This document shows positions 35,878-44,856 of a DNA stretch of 64,000 nucleotides, one piece after another; the first letter of the stretch is position 1; each line of letters starts with the position of its first letter. Origin of the DNA: Myxococcus llanfairpwllgwyngyllgogerychwyrndrobwllllantysiliogogogochensis (lineage in GTDB: Bacteria; Myxococcota; Myxococcia; Myxococcales; Myxococcaceae). The notes below the pieces were generated by a model, which was not told where the DNA came from, ran no database searches, and worked only from the letters and a program-made list of their open reading frames with translations. The stretch is taken from NCBI RefSeq assembly GCF_006636215.1, contig NZ_VIFM01000022.1, positions 1 to 64,000 on the forward strand, given 5' to 3'. The translations under genes and the position numbers were made by a program.

Positions 35878-36390
35878 TCAGCCGATCATGGGCTCGCAGT
35901 AGCCCGACTCGGAGCAGGTCAGGCCTTCACAGCACGTGGCGCCCGTGCCACAGGCGCCCTCCTCGGATACACACTCGGAACCCGCGTCCGGCTCGCCCGT
36001 GCCCGCGTCCGGCTCGCCCGTGCCCGCGTCAGGTTCGCCCGTGCCCGCGTCCGGCTCACTGTCACATGCGCCCAGCGTGTCGCCGTGCTTGAGGTGGGCA
36101 TTCAACGCCGGTGCGCCCACGGAAATCGTGTGCGCGTTGGCCGGGTTGCCCGGGGGAATGTGGCAGATGTCGATTTTGGTCGGATTGAACACGCCACCCG
36201 AGCCGCCCTCGTTTCCGTCACCGGTGTCCCCGCTTCCCTTCGAACCCGGCGCGCCTTCCAGTCCACCCGTTTGAGGATCTCCCGGAAGGGAGTCCCCTTC
36301 GGGCTGGGGCGAGCCACCACACCCGCTCACCAGCAGCGTGCACAGGGCCACCGCCAGGGCGGGCTTCGCAATGAAATCCAGACTTCGCAT
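35878..36390 (-). CDS. Small lipoprotein with EPDAGTG repeats and Cys-rich tail
   Basis: 170 residues from the ATG at 36390, with GGAG seven bases upstream. The lipoprotein signal ends at LLVSGC (C24). A Gly/Ser/Asp-rich linker leads to the conserved module ICHIPPGNPANAH and HLKHGDTLGAC, seen in many secreted bacterial proteins. Four tandem copies of EPDAGTG follow, then a Cys-rich C-terminus with six cysteines in about 30 residues that should form disulphides outside the cytoplasm. It is probably an outer-membrane or surface lipoprotein of unknown role. It is divergent from the S41 peptidase gene. Confidence 0.75.
   Translation of the reverse strand: MRSLDFIAKPALAVALCTLLVSGCGGSPQPEGDSLPGDPQTGGLEGAPGSKGSGDTGDGNEGGSGGVFNPTKIDICHIPPGNPANAHTISVGAPALNAHLKHGDTLGACDSEPDAGTGEPDAGTGEPDAGTGEPDAGSECVSEEGACGTGATCCEGLTCSESGYCEPMIG
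35981..36060. repeat. 21-bp tandem repeats encoding EPDAGTG
   Basis: About 3.8 copies of CCCGCGTCCGGCTCGCCCGTG begin at 35981, 36002, 36023 and 36044. The third differs by two bases and the last is partial. The length is a multiple of three, so copy-number change would keep the frame. Confidence 0.85.
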
Positions 36391-36734
36391 GAACGTTCTC
36401 CGGTTCCGGGTGTACGGGTGTCGAGCGTCGCGTGCGTGAAACATCCGAGACAGACGCCAGTCCGTTCGCGCACTCGTGCCCCACGGCCTCCGCCGGGACA
36501 TGCTCGAGCGTCACTCCTGGAATCAGGGCTTGGGCCCCTTCAACCGCCTGCCCCCGCGAGCACATCCACCACGCAAAAGAGACCCGCGCTCGCGGCTCGC
36601 GGCCACGCCGTCCAGGGGGCGCGGACAGTTCCGGACAGGATGTGTGCGGACGAGCCCGGATGTCACCGCGCGTCCTTGGGAACCTTTCTCACGGAGAGGG
36701 TGTCTGGCGCGCGGGGCCGTATCGGGAGGTGGAT
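36391..36734. other. Divergent intergenic region of lipoprotein and S41 peptidase
   Basis: These 344 bases should carry two promoters. GGGAGG at 36724-36729 is the ribosome site of the peptidase gene. I could not identify convincing promoter boxes, and see no RNA gene. Confidence 0.4.
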
Positions 36735-39023
36735 GTGGAACGCGCGCGAGTCCGGCGGATGCCGGCCTGGATGGGTTGTGTCTTCGCGGTGGCGCTGATG
36801 CTGGGTGTCTCGGGGCGTGCATTCGCGCAGGAGCAGTCCCTCCCGCGCGCGCAGCCCGATGCGGCCCTGGAGAACGCCGCCGTGCTGGGCCGCGTCTGGG
36901 GCACGGTGAAGTACGTGCACCCCGCCCTCGCCTTCCGCGCGGTGGACTGGGACGCGGCCCTCGTGGAGTCACTCCCGGGCGCGCTCGCGGCGAGCACCCC
37001 GGAGGCGCTCGCCACCTCCGTGAGCGACATGCTGCGCCGGCTGGAGGACCCGCTCACCCGCGTCGAGCGCGAGCCGGGCGCGCCCCCATCCCCGCGCGAG
37101 CCGTCCGGCCCGCTCTCCCGCTGGTCCGGTGACGTGCTGGTGCTGGACCTGGACCGGCGCTTCTCCAACTTCAACGCGCTGTATCCGGCGATGACGGCGC
37201 TGGGGCCTGAGCTCGAGCGCGCGCGCCGCGTCGTCGTCGACCTGCGCGCCAGCGGTCCCGAAGAGGCCGTCTGGATGGAGCTGGCGCTGGGCTTCCTGGA
37301 GCGCTCGCTTCCGTCGGACACCGTGACGGCTCCCGCCGAGCGCTTCCGCGTGTACTCCGGCTTTCCCGTGCAGCTGGGGCCCAGCTCGGGCGGCTACAGC
37401 GCCTCGGTGGAGACTCGGCTCGCTCGGACCTTCACGCCCGCGCCCAGGACGCCGAAGCGCTCGCTGGTCCTCCTCGTCAACGGCCGCACGCCCCTGTCGC
37501 CGTTGCTGCTGGCCCTGCTCTCCTCGTCACGCACGCGCCTCGTCGCGCAGGGCGCGCTCGATGAGTCCTCCGCCGTGAAGACCCGCACGGTGCCCTTGCC
37601 CGGAGGCCAGCGCGCGGTGGTGCGCGCCTCGGAGCTCGTGTTCCCCTCGGGCTCATCGGGTCTGCGCGCGGACGTCACCGTGCCCGCGAGCGCGGACGAG
37701 GGCGACACCGGCCCCGCCTTCCAGGCCGCGCTCCGGCTGCTGCGCGCGGGGACTCCGAAGGCCTCCGCGCGCGTCTCGGCGAAGGACGCGGTGCTCCCCA
37801 CGGGAGGACCGGACGACGCCTACGAGGCGATGGCGTATCCCTCCGAGCCCTACCGGCTGCTCGCCGTCATCCGCTTCTGGAACGTGATGCGCTTCTTCCA
37901 TCCGGACCCGAAGGCCCTGAAGGACTGGGACGCGGTGCTGCCGGAGTTCCTCGGCCGCGCTCGCACGGTGGAGGATGCGCGCGCGTACACGCATTTGCTC
38001 TACACGCTGTCCGCGCGGGTCTCCGACGGCCACGTCTTCATCGCGGAGCAGGGCCAGCCCCTGCGCTCGCTCGCCGAGGCCACCGCGCCGCTCGTCCTGC
38101 GCTCGGTGGAGGGACGCTTCCTCGTGTCGGAGCTGCCCGTGCCCGAGGCCGCTCGCGCCGCCGGCATCGGCGTGGGGGACGAGGTGGTGTCCATCGACGG
38201 CGAGGCGGTGACCACGCGCGCCGCGCGCTTCCGGGAGCTGCTCGGCGCCTCTCACGACGCGGCGCGAGCGGAGCGCGTGGCCAGCCTGCTGCTCGCGGGC
38301 GCGGACGGAAAACCCGTGGAGGTGATGCTCCAGGGCGTGGATGGACGCATGAAGGAATCGCGGCTGCCTCGCTCGCGCGACTTCCTCCCGTTCCTCCGTC
38401 CCCCCGTCCAGGACGACACGCCGTGGAAGCGGCTCGACAGCGACGTGGGCTACGTGGACCTGCGACGGCTGCGCGCCGACTCGGTGCCCGGCATGTTCGA
38501 GGCGATGAAGGACACGCGCGCCCTCGTCTTCGATTTGCGCGGCTATCCACAGGGGAGCGCGTGGGCGCTGGCTCCGCGCCTCAACACGCGAGGCGCCACC
38601 GCGTCCGCGCTCATCGCCCGCCCGCTGGTGGAAGCGGGAGAGGCCCGCGAGGTGCGCTTCCCCGCCACCCTGCCCTCTGGCGACGGGCCTCGCTACGCGG
38701 GCCGCGTCGTCGTGCTCATCGACGCGCGGACGCTGAGCCAGGGCGAATACACGGCGATGATGATTCAGGCCGCGTCCGGCGCGCGGCTGGTGGGCAGCGC
38801 CACGGCGGGCGCCGTGGGCGACACCACCAACGTCTGCCTGCCCGGCAACGTCTGCGTCCTCTTCACCGGTCAGCGCTTCGAGACCCCCGACGGCCGCACG
38901 GTGCAGGGCGTGGGACTGCGCCCGGACGTGGAGGTCCACCCCACCGTGCGCGGACTGCGCGCCGGACGCGACGAGGTGCTGGAGCGCGCCCTCACCCTGC
39001 TGCGCGAGGCAGGTGGACGGTGA
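36735..39023 (+). CDS. Exported S41-family (C-terminal-processing/tricorn-like) peptidase with PDZ domain
   Basis: About 762 residues using the GTG at 36735, which has GGGAGG five bases upstream; an ATG at 36759 is the alternative. A Sec signal (WMGCVFAVALMLGVSGRAFA) is followed by an N-terminal region related to a second, inactive copy of the peptidase half. A PDZ domain lies at about 440-500 (VSELPVPEAARAAGIGVGDE) and the S41 catalytic region follows with the nucleophile Ser about 668 in TLSQGEYTAMM and GSATAGAVGDTT. It likely cleaves envelope proteins in the periplasm. Its end overlaps the convergent kinase gene by 32 bases. Confidence 0.8.
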   Translation: MERARVRRMPAWMGCVFAVALMLGVSGRAFAQEQSLPRAQPDAALENAAVLGRVWGTVKYVHPALAFRAVDWDAALVESLPGALAASTPEALATSVSDMLRRLEDPLTRVEREPGAPPSPREPSGPLSRWSGDVLVLDLDRRFSNFNALYPAMTALGPELERARRVVVDLRASGPEEAVWMELALGFLERSLPSDTVTAPAERFRVYSGFPVQLGPSSGGYSASVETRLARTFTPAPRTPKRSLVLLVNGRTPLSPLLLALLSSSRTRLVAQGALDESSAVKTRTVPLPGGQRAVVRASELVFPSGSSGLRADVTVPASADEGDTGPAFQAALRLLRAGTPKASARVSAKDAVLPTGGPDDAYEAMAYPSEPYRLLAVIRFWNVMRFFHPDPKALKDWDAVLPEFLGRARTVEDARAYTHLLYTLSARVSDGHVFIAEQGQPLRSLAEATAPLVLRSVEGRFLVSELPVPEAARAAGIGVGDEVVSIDGEAVTTRAARFRELLGASHDAARAERVASLLLAGADGKPVEVMLQGVDGRMKESRLPRSRDFLPFLRPPVQDDTPWKRLDSDVGYVDLRRLRADSVPGMFEAMKDTRALVFDLRGYPQGSAWALAPRLNTRGATASALIARPLVEAGEAREVRFPATLPSGDGPRYAGRVVVLIDARTLSQGEYTAMMIQAASGARLVGSATAGAVGDTTNVCLPGNVCVLFTGQRFETPDGRTVQGVGLRPDVEVHPTVRGLRAGRDEVLERALTLLREAGGR

Positions 39024-41463
39024 AGACGGAGCCCACGCCCTCGCGGCTCTCCACCTCGATGCGGCCGCCCATCGCCTCCACAATCTGCCGGCTGATGTAG
39101 AGCCCCAGGCCCAGCCCTCCATAGTGCCGGTCGCTCACCGCGCGCTCGAAGCGACCGAACAGCCGCGGCAGGTCCGTCTCCGAGATGCCGATGCCCTCGT
39201 CCCGCACCGACAGCCGCACCACCCCGTCGCCGGCCTCCGCCGCGGTCACCTGCACGGGCCTGCCCGCGCCGTACTTGGCCGCATTGGTCAGGAGGTTCAC
39301 CAGCACCTGGTCCAACCGCAGCGAGTCCCACCGGCCCTGGAGCGGCTCCGGGATATCCACCCGCACCGAGCACCCCGCCACCGCGAACACCTCTTCCATC
39401 CGCTCCACCGCGTCGCGCACCGCCTGCCCCAGGTCCACCTCCGTGGGCTCCAGCGCCAGCCGCCCCAGCGACACCCGGCTCACGTCGAGCAGGTGGTCCA
39501 CCAGCGTGGCCAGCCGCTGCACCTGTCGCATCGCCGTGGAGAGCCGGGGCGCCACCTTCTCGCGCGAGTCCGGGCCGAGCGCGCGGTCGATGAGGCCGTG
39601 CTGGAGCTTGAGGCTCGTCAACGGCGTCTTCAGCTCGTGGCTCGCCACCGACAGGAACTCGTCACGCAGCCGCACCGCCGCCTGCGCGTCGCGGTACAGC
39701 GACGCGTTCTCCAGCGCCACCGCCACGCGCCGCGCCAGCTCCTCCATCATCGACACGTCCGACATGGCCAGGGGCCGCTGCGGCGGCGACGTGCCCAGCG
39801 TGATGACGCCCAGCGTGCGCCCGCGCGTGCGCACCGGCACCACCAGCAGCGACGCGGGCCTCAGGGCTTCCAACAGCGCGCGCTGCTGCTCGGAGCGCTC
39901 CGCCAGTCGCTCGCACAGGGCCGCGTCCACGTCCGGCACGAAGCGCGGCTCGCCCGACTGGAAGCACTCGCGTGACAGGGACAGCGCGCCCTCGCCGCCC
40001 AGCACCGAGAGCACGGACGCGTCCCGCGACGGCTCCTGGTGCGCGGACGCCACGCACCGCAGGGTGCCGTCCGGCCCCACCAGCTCCACCAGGCAGCTGG
40101 ACGCCACGCTGCTGGCGGCCACGCGGGCCACGTGCTCCAGCGTCCACTCCACGTCGTCCAGGTGCTCCGCCAGCGCGCGGCTCGCCTCCAGCAGGAAGAA
40201 CAGCCGCTCCTCGGCCTCCTTGCCCATCTGAAGCGCGTGGTGCAGTCGCTCGCCCCGCTCGCGCAGCGTCCCGTACAGCGCCGCGCGCTCCAGCGCCTGC
40301 GAGCACTGGTGGGCCAGCGCGTCCAGGAACGCGCGCTCCAACGGAGGGAACATGCGCGGCTCACCCCACGCCAGCGCCACGAAGCCCAGGATGCCCCGCT
40401 CGGTCAGCAGCGGGAGGAACGCGCGCGAGCCCTCGCCCAGCGCCGCCACGTCGCTCTCCACGAGACCCGCCGAGGGGAGCAGCTCCTCCAGTCGGGAGAA
40501 CCACTGCGCCTCGCGCTGCTCCGCCGCTCGCGCGAGCACGGGCAGACCCGCGACGCGCTGACCATCCAGGCCCTCCATCCACGCCTGTGAATAACCGACG
40601 GAGCCCAGCACGCGCAGGCACCCGTCGGCACTCAGCTCCGCGATGGCGACCCGCGCCGCTCCCGAGGCCTCCAGCCCGTCGCGCACCATCACCCGCGCCA
40701 CGTCCTCGGCGGTGGCCGCGCGGGACAGCGCCGCCGTCACCGTCTGCAGCCGCGCGGAGAAGGACTGGGCCGTGCGCGCCTCCTCGTACAGGAGCGCGTT
40801 GTCCATGGACAGGCTGGCGCGGCGGGCCAGCTCCATCGCCACCTCCAGCTCCGGCGCATCGAAGGACACCTGCTCGTCGCCTCGCACCAGCGACACGGCG
40901 CCCAGCACCCGGCCCCGCGCCAGCAACGGCAGCACGAGCCCCGCCCGGATTCCCAGGCGACGGACCACATCCAACTGCGCGGGCTCTCGCACCATCGCCG
41001 GGAGCATCTCCTCCGTCACCACCGGCATCACCACCGGACGTCCGGTGCGCAGCGCCTCGGAGATGCCACCGGGTGACACCAGGTCCACGGGCCGCAGTCG
41101 GGACAACTCGTGCACCAGCGCCGTCTTCTCCGGCTCACGGTGCGCCGCGGCCACCCGCTCCACGCTCCCGTCCTCCGCGATGACATCCACCGAGCACCAG
41201 TCCGCGAGCACCGGCACCGCCAGCTCCGCCAGCCGGTGCAGCACCGTGCGCCACTCCAGCGACGCGCCCAACAGCTCGCCCGCGCGCGACAGGAAGGCCA
41301 GGCGCGCCGCCTCGGACGAGGCCGCCTCCACCCCGTGCTCGGGCTCCGGCGGCGCCGGGGTGGGCCGGGGTTTCCCGGCGACATCGAGAGAAGCTTCAGG
41401 AGGAGAAATCGGCTCGGCGGGCATGCAGGTGGACCACGATGGAAGAGAAGCGCCGCGCGACAT
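38992..41463 (-). CDS. Soluble histidine kinase with three GAF domains
   Basis: 823 residues if the first ATG is used; an ATG 13 codons later is possible. There is no membrane helix. Three GAF-type domains occupy about 55-225, 235-395 and 425-590, each with the (S)LVVPV / LGVI-type strands, and two begin with LG-type helices that link domains. The core has H-box ASHELKTPLTSLKLQ, N-box NLLTNAAKYG and G-boxes DEGIGIS and GLGLGLYIS. The duplicated GAF domains suggest integration of several small signals. It is the last gene of the long minus-strand array, and no receiver is adjacent. Confidence 0.85.
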   Translation of the reverse strand: MSRGASLPSWSTCMPAEPISPPEASLDVAGKPRPTPAPPEPEHGVEAASSEAARLAFLSRAGELLGASLEWRTVLHRLAELAVPVLADWCSVDVIAEDGSVERVAAAHREPEKTALVHELSRLRPVDLVSPGGISEALRTGRPVVMPVVTEEMLPAMVREPAQLDVVRRLGIRAGLVLPLLARGRVLGAVSLVRGDEQVSFDAPELEVAMELARRASLSMDNALLYEEARTAQSFSARLQTVTAALSRAATAEDVARVMVRDGLEASGAARVAIAELSADGCLRVLGSVGYSQAWMEGLDGQRVAGLPVLARAAEQREAQWFSRLEELLPSAGLVESDVAALGEGSRAFLPLLTERGILGFVALAWGEPRMFPPLERAFLDALAHQCSQALERAALYGTLRERGERLHHALQMGKEAEERLFFLLEASRALAEHLDDVEWTLEHVARVAASSVASSCLVELVGPDGTLRCVASAHQEPSRDASVLSVLGGEGALSLSRECFQSGEPRFVPDVDAALCERLAERSEQQRALLEALRPASLLVVPVRTRGRTLGVITLGTSPPQRPLAMSDVSMMEELARRVAVALENASLYRDAQAAVRLRDEFLSVASHELKTPLTSLKLQHGLIDRALGPDSREKVAPRLSTAMRQVQRLATLVDHLLDVSRVSLGRLALEPTEVDLGQAVRDAVERMEEVFAVAGCSVRVDIPEPLQGRWDSLRLDQVLVNLLTNAAKYGAGRPVQVTAAEAGDGVVRLSVRDEGIGISETDLPRLFGRFERAVSDRHYGGLGLGLYISRQIVEAMGGRIEVESREGVGSVFTVHLPRAAG

Positions 41464-41625
41464 CAGACCCCGAGCTAAAAGCGTCCCGGACGCGGCAACA
41501 ATGCCGCCCGTCTCCGCGGACGGGGAGACTGTCCAGTGTCGGACCCGCGGGACGTTGAGTGCCTTTCGAGTGAAGAGCCCCGCGCGCGGCGCGTACGGAA
41601 TGACTCGGGCCGGGAGGTCGCTGAC

Positions 41626-42579
41626 TCAGCCCACGTCGGACGCCATCGGCGGGTTCCACCACACAGCGCCCTTCCCATCGATGGCCGCCTTCGCGCGCTC
41701 GCGCACGTCGGTCAGCTCCTCCACGGACAGGGGCCGCGCCGAGTGGACCGCGCCGAGCGCCGCGTCCTGTTCGTTGGGGTGGCTCATCCCCATCAGCATG
41801 ACGTCCGGGTCCAACGTCAGCGTGTAGTGCACGCACTCCTCCACGCTCAGGTGCGGCAGCACGGGCACGTCGCGGTCCTCGCGTCCGCCAGAGCCCACCT
41901 TGCCGCGCGGCCGGGCCTCCAGCGGTCGGCCATAGCCCTCCGTGTCGCCCAGGAGCTTGCCCGCGCCGAACGTCTTGAACGACACCACGCCCACGCCGCG
42001 CGAGCGCGCCAGCGGCAGCACGTCCCGCACGTAGCGAAGGTCCACGAAGGGCCCCAGCGGAAACATCACCACGTCGCACAGCCCGGAGTTCACCGCCACG
42101 CGCAGCACGTCCGGGTGGTGACTGGAGATGCCCCGGAAGCGCGCCTGCCCCGCGCTCACGCACCGGCCCAGTTGCTCCAGGCCGCCGCCCGGCGCGGCCA
42201 GCTGCTCCCACGCGGCCAGCTCCGACACGGCGTGGAAGGCGAACAGGTCCACCGCCGCGTGGCCCAGCCTCCGCAAGCTGGCCTCCACCTGCGGCGCCAC
42301 CGGGGCGTCGAGCACGTCCACCTTGTCGATGAGGAAGACGCCCTCGCGCCGGCCGCGCAGGGCCTCGCCCACCACCTCCTCGCTCAACCCCTCCTCGTAG
42401 TTGGGCGCGGTGTCGATGACGTTCAGCCCCGCGTCCAGCGCGCGGCGCAGCGTGGCGACGAGCGACTCCCGGGGCGCCGAGCGGTCGGCGATGTCACCGA
42501 TGCCCACCGCCGTGGCGACGAAGCCGGTGCGGCCCAGCGCGCGGCGGGGCGTGAAGCGGGGAAGCGGATTCGCGGACAT
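41626..42579 (-). CDS. Aldo/keto reductase
   Basis: 317 residues with the complete AKR tetrad: D56 and Y61 in VIDTAPNYEEG, K86 in VFLIDKVD, and H116 in VDLFAFHAV. The (beta/alpha)8 barrel signature is visible (FRGISSHHPDVLRVAV, GVVSFKTFGAGKLLG). These enzymes reduce carbonyls with NADPH. The C-terminal part containing EECVHYTLTLDPDVMLMGMS matches the predicted-oxidoreductase subgroup. It lies 57 bases beyond the PhoX-like gene on the same strand. The substrate cannot be told. Confidence 0.85.
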   Translation of the reverse strand: MSANPLPRFTPRRALGRTGFVATAVGIGDIADRSAPRESLVATLRRALDAGLNVIDTAPNYEEGLSEEVVGEALRGRREGVFLIDKVDVLDAPVAPQVEASLRRLGHAAVDLFAFHAVSELAAWEQLAAPGGGLEQLGRCVSAGQARFRGISSHHPDVLRVAVNSGLCDVVMFPLGPFVDLRYVRDVLPLARSRGVGVVSFKTFGAGKLLGDTEGYGRPLEARPRGKVGSGGREDRDVPVLPHLSVEECVHYTLTLDPDVMLMGMSHPNEQDAALGAVHSARPLSVEELTDVRERAKAAIDGKGAVWWNPPMASDVG

Positions 42580-42636
42580 GCCTCCGGTTGTGCAAGAGCG
42601 CCCCTCACGTCGTCAAGGCGCTCGGCGCGGGAAGGT

Positions 42637-43806
42637 TCAGCGGAAGGGACCGGAGACCTCGAACGTCACGCCCGCGTTGCTGGAGTTCGTCGCCCCGCGC
42701 TGCGAGCTGAAGTACAGCCTGCGTCCATCCGGGCTGAAGGCCGGGCCCGTGAGCTCCGAGCCCGCGTGGCCCAGCACCCGCAGGAAGCTGGCGACGATGC
42801 GCTGGGGCCCCGGGGTGATGAGACAGATTTCCCGGTTGTCGCCGTCCTCCGCCACGAACAAATCCCCCGAGCGCGACACCACCACGTTGTCCACGCCCCT
42901 CAACGGCGAGCCCGGATACAGGGACGCGGCGTAGATGACCTCCAGCTTCCCCGTGGCCGGCGTGTGCGCCCACACGCGGTTGTCGCCCTTGGTGGTGACG
43001 TAGATGACGCCGCCGTCGTACCAGCAGCCCTCGCCGCCGTTGAACACCGTCGTCCGCGCCGCCACCTCCGGCTGGAGCGACGCTGGCTTGTTCGCGGCGC
43101 AGGCCACCCAGCTCACCGTCGCCGTTCCCGTCAGCGCATCCCCCGTCACCCGGGCCGCCTCCAGCGTGCCCGCCGCCAGCACCGGCCACGCGGACGGAGT
43201 GAAGCGGTACAGGCGCCCATTCGGTTGGTCCTCCGTCAGGTAGAGCCGTCCACCGTCCGGGTCCACCGCCACCGCCTCATGGGGGAACGTGCCGAGCGCG
43301 CCGCGCACCACGCCCTGCGAGGCCTTGGCCGGGTTGCACTCCCAGACGCGCCCGCCGCTGTGCTCCTCGCACGACAGCCACGTGCCCCAGGGCGTCGGCC
43401 CTCCCGCGCAGTTCATCCGCGTGCCGGACAGGATGCGGTACGCCGCCACCACGCTCCCGCCTCCGCTGAAGCGCAGCGCGCTGGCGCCCCCGGGGAGGCC
43501 CTCGCTGTTGGACACGTACACCCAGCCGCCGTCCGGCCGCGCGAAGCAGGCACCACCGTCCGGCGCGGTGTGCCACACGTAGCCCGTGTTGCCGACCGTC
43601 TGGCCCGAGCGGGCGATGATGCGCGAGGTGAAGCCCGCGGGCAGTCGCAGGCCGTTGACGTCCGCGCTCCCGGACATCGCCCCGTAGGGACTGGGCCCCG
43701 ACTGGGCCGGCGCCGCATAGGCCTCCTTCCAGAACGAGGGGCCCCAGGCGAGCGCTCCACTTCCGAGCGCGGAAAGACGAAGGAAGCCACGGCGACTCAG
43801 ACGCAT
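42637..43806 (-). CDS. Tat-exported PhoX-like protein
   Basis: 389 residues from the ATG at 43806 with AGGAG nine bases upstream. A twin-arginine signal is clear (SRRGFLRLSALGSGALAWG). The beta-propeller-like body contains PHEAVAVDPDGGRLYLTED, the signature of PhoX-type calcium/iron-dependent alkaline phosphatases, and DGDNREICLITPG in the last third. PhoX uses Cys and Glu/Asp ligands for its metals; completeness of the set cannot be verified by eye, and this protein is shorter than classical PhoX (about 600-700), so phosphatase activity is uncertain. Confidence 0.8.
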   Translation of the reverse strand: MRLSRRGFLRLSALGSGALAWGPSFWKEAYAAPAQSGPSPYGAMSGSADVNGLRLPAGFTSRIIARSGQTVGNTGYVWHTAPDGGACFARPDGGWVYVSNSEGLPGGASALRFSGGGSVVAAYRILSGTRMNCAGGPTPWGTWLSCEEHSGGRVWECNPAKASQGVVRGALGTFPHEAVAVDPDGGRLYLTEDQPNGRLYRFTPSAWPVLAAGTLEAARVTGDALTGTATVSWVACAANKPASLQPEVAARTTVFNGGEGCWYDGGVIYVTTKGDNRVWAHTPATGKLEVIYAASLYPGSPLRGVDNVVVSRSGDLFVAEDGDNREICLITPGPQRIVASFLRVLGHAGSELTGPAFSPDGRRLYFSSQRGATNSSNAGVTFEVSGPFR

Positions 43807-43889
43807 GTGCGGGTTCTCCTGTGCGAGCAGGAAAACCACCCACCCCTCCCCTCACCACTGAACGCGACGCGAGCGTGAGGCCCGCGACA

Positions 43890-44156
43890 TCACCCGCGTC
43901 GACTCGCGCGATTCTTGTCCCAGATGGCGTAGAGGATGATGAGGAAGGCGACAAGCCGCGCCACGTAGAGGTAGTAGCGGCGCTCGTCCAACGAGTCCAT
44001 CAGCGACGACACCGCCGAGTTCGCGCCCAACAGCGCGAAGGCCACCGCGAAGAAGCCGAACAGGCGCTCGTGCGACTGCTTCCAGAAGCGCAGGAAGAAC
44101 AAGGCGCACGCCAGCCACCCCATCGCCGTCGCACCGTTGAGCATGGACCTGAGCAT
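43890..44156 (-). CDS. Small membrane protein, DUF5985-like (copy 2)
   Basis: 88 residues with about three hydrophobic helices: NGATAMGWLACALFFLRFW, LFGFFAVAFALLGANSAV, and YVARLVAFLIILYAIW. It is a diverged tandem homologue of the gene that ends 12 bases upstream on the same strand; both share a first helix followed by a basic FLRFWK or LLRAWK motif. The role is unknown. Position after a winged-helix-like gene and a receiver-PAS gene suggests a membrane component of that signalling unit. Confidence 0.7.
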   Translation of the reverse strand: MLRSMLNGATAMGWLACALFFLRFWKQSHERLFGFFAVAFALLGANSAVSSLMDSLDERRYYLYVARLVAFLIILYAIWDKNRASRRG

Positions 44157-44168
44157 GGGCGAGCTACC

Positions 44169-44429
44169 TCACGAGGCGTCCCAGATGAGGCCGAACAACA
44201 GGATGGAGACACTGGCCAACGTGGCCAGCAGGCGCGGCATGTACAGGTCGATGGTGGTCGGCAGAATCACCAGGTCCACGAAGAGCAGCACGTTGCTGAC
44301 CGCCATGCCCACGAAGCACAGCCCGCTCCACAAGAGCAGTCGGGACTGGCTGCTCTTCCAGGCGCGCAGCAATAGCACCGCGCACGCCACGCTGGTCAAG
44401 GCACAGAGGATGTAGACCGCCTCAGCCAT
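44169..44429 (-). CDS. Small membrane protein, DUF5985-like (copy 1)
   Basis: 86 residues with three hydrophobic helices (VYILCALTSVACAVLLLRAW, LLWSGLCFVGMAVSNVLLFV, LLATLASVSILLFGLIW). The LRAWKSSQSRLLLW segment corresponds to FLRFWKQSHERLFGF in the next gene, showing a tandem duplication. Its start overlaps the preceding winged-helix-like gene by eight bases, so the two are translationally coupled. Function unknown. Confidence 0.75.
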   Translation of the reverse strand: MAEAVYILCALTSVACAVLLLRAWKSSQSRLLLWSGLCFVGMAVSNVLLFVDLVILPTTIDLYMPRLLATLASVSILLFGLIWDAS

Positions 44430-44826
44430 GGTCGCCGTCCTTGTCCTTCTTGAGCACGAAGGCTTCCGCGAAGCCCCGGACCTTGTCCAACGGCCGGGAG
44501 AAGATGAAGGAGATGACCGTCACCCGCCGCGCACCGTACACCGCCGCCAGCTCCGTCACCGCCTGCACGTCTTCGGAACTCTCGGGACTGAAACGATAGA
44601 CGGGCACGGCTCCGCCGTCGCTCACCAGCAACCTGCTCGCGGTGAGGTCCGCCAGCCTCGCGGCCGCGGAGGGTTCTGTGATGCGCAGCTCCAGGCTCAC
44701 CGATGACGCGGTCCACTCCCGTCCAGGCTGGGCACGGAGCAAGAGAAGCACCTCCAGCTTCTCCAGCGAGTCGATATGCGTCGTGATGAAGCGCTGGACC
44801 CGCGGGGGTAGTCCGGCGTCGCTCAC
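44422..44826 (-). CDS. Winged-helix-like small protein, 134 residues
   Basis: A soluble protein whose first 75 residues fit a winged helix: RFITTHIDSLEKLEVLLLLR, then EWTASSVSLELRITEPSAAA as a possible recognition region and LTASRLLVSDGGAVPVYRF as a wing. A helical C-terminus follows (AVTELAAVYGARRVTVISFI). It may be a DNA-binding regulator or a DNA-free winged adaptor. Its gene overlaps the first DUF5985-like gene and starts 30 bases beyond the receiver-PAS gene, so these form one unit. Confidence 0.65.
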   Translation of the reverse strand: MSDAGLPPRVQRFITTHIDSLEKLEVLLLLRAQPGREWTASSVSLELRITEPSAAARLADLTASRLLVSDGGAVPVYRFSPESSEDVQAVTELAAVYGARRVTVISFIFSRPLDKVRGFAEAFVLKKDKDGDHG

Positions 44827-44856
44827 GAAGCCAACATGCTCCCGTTATTTTGTGCG

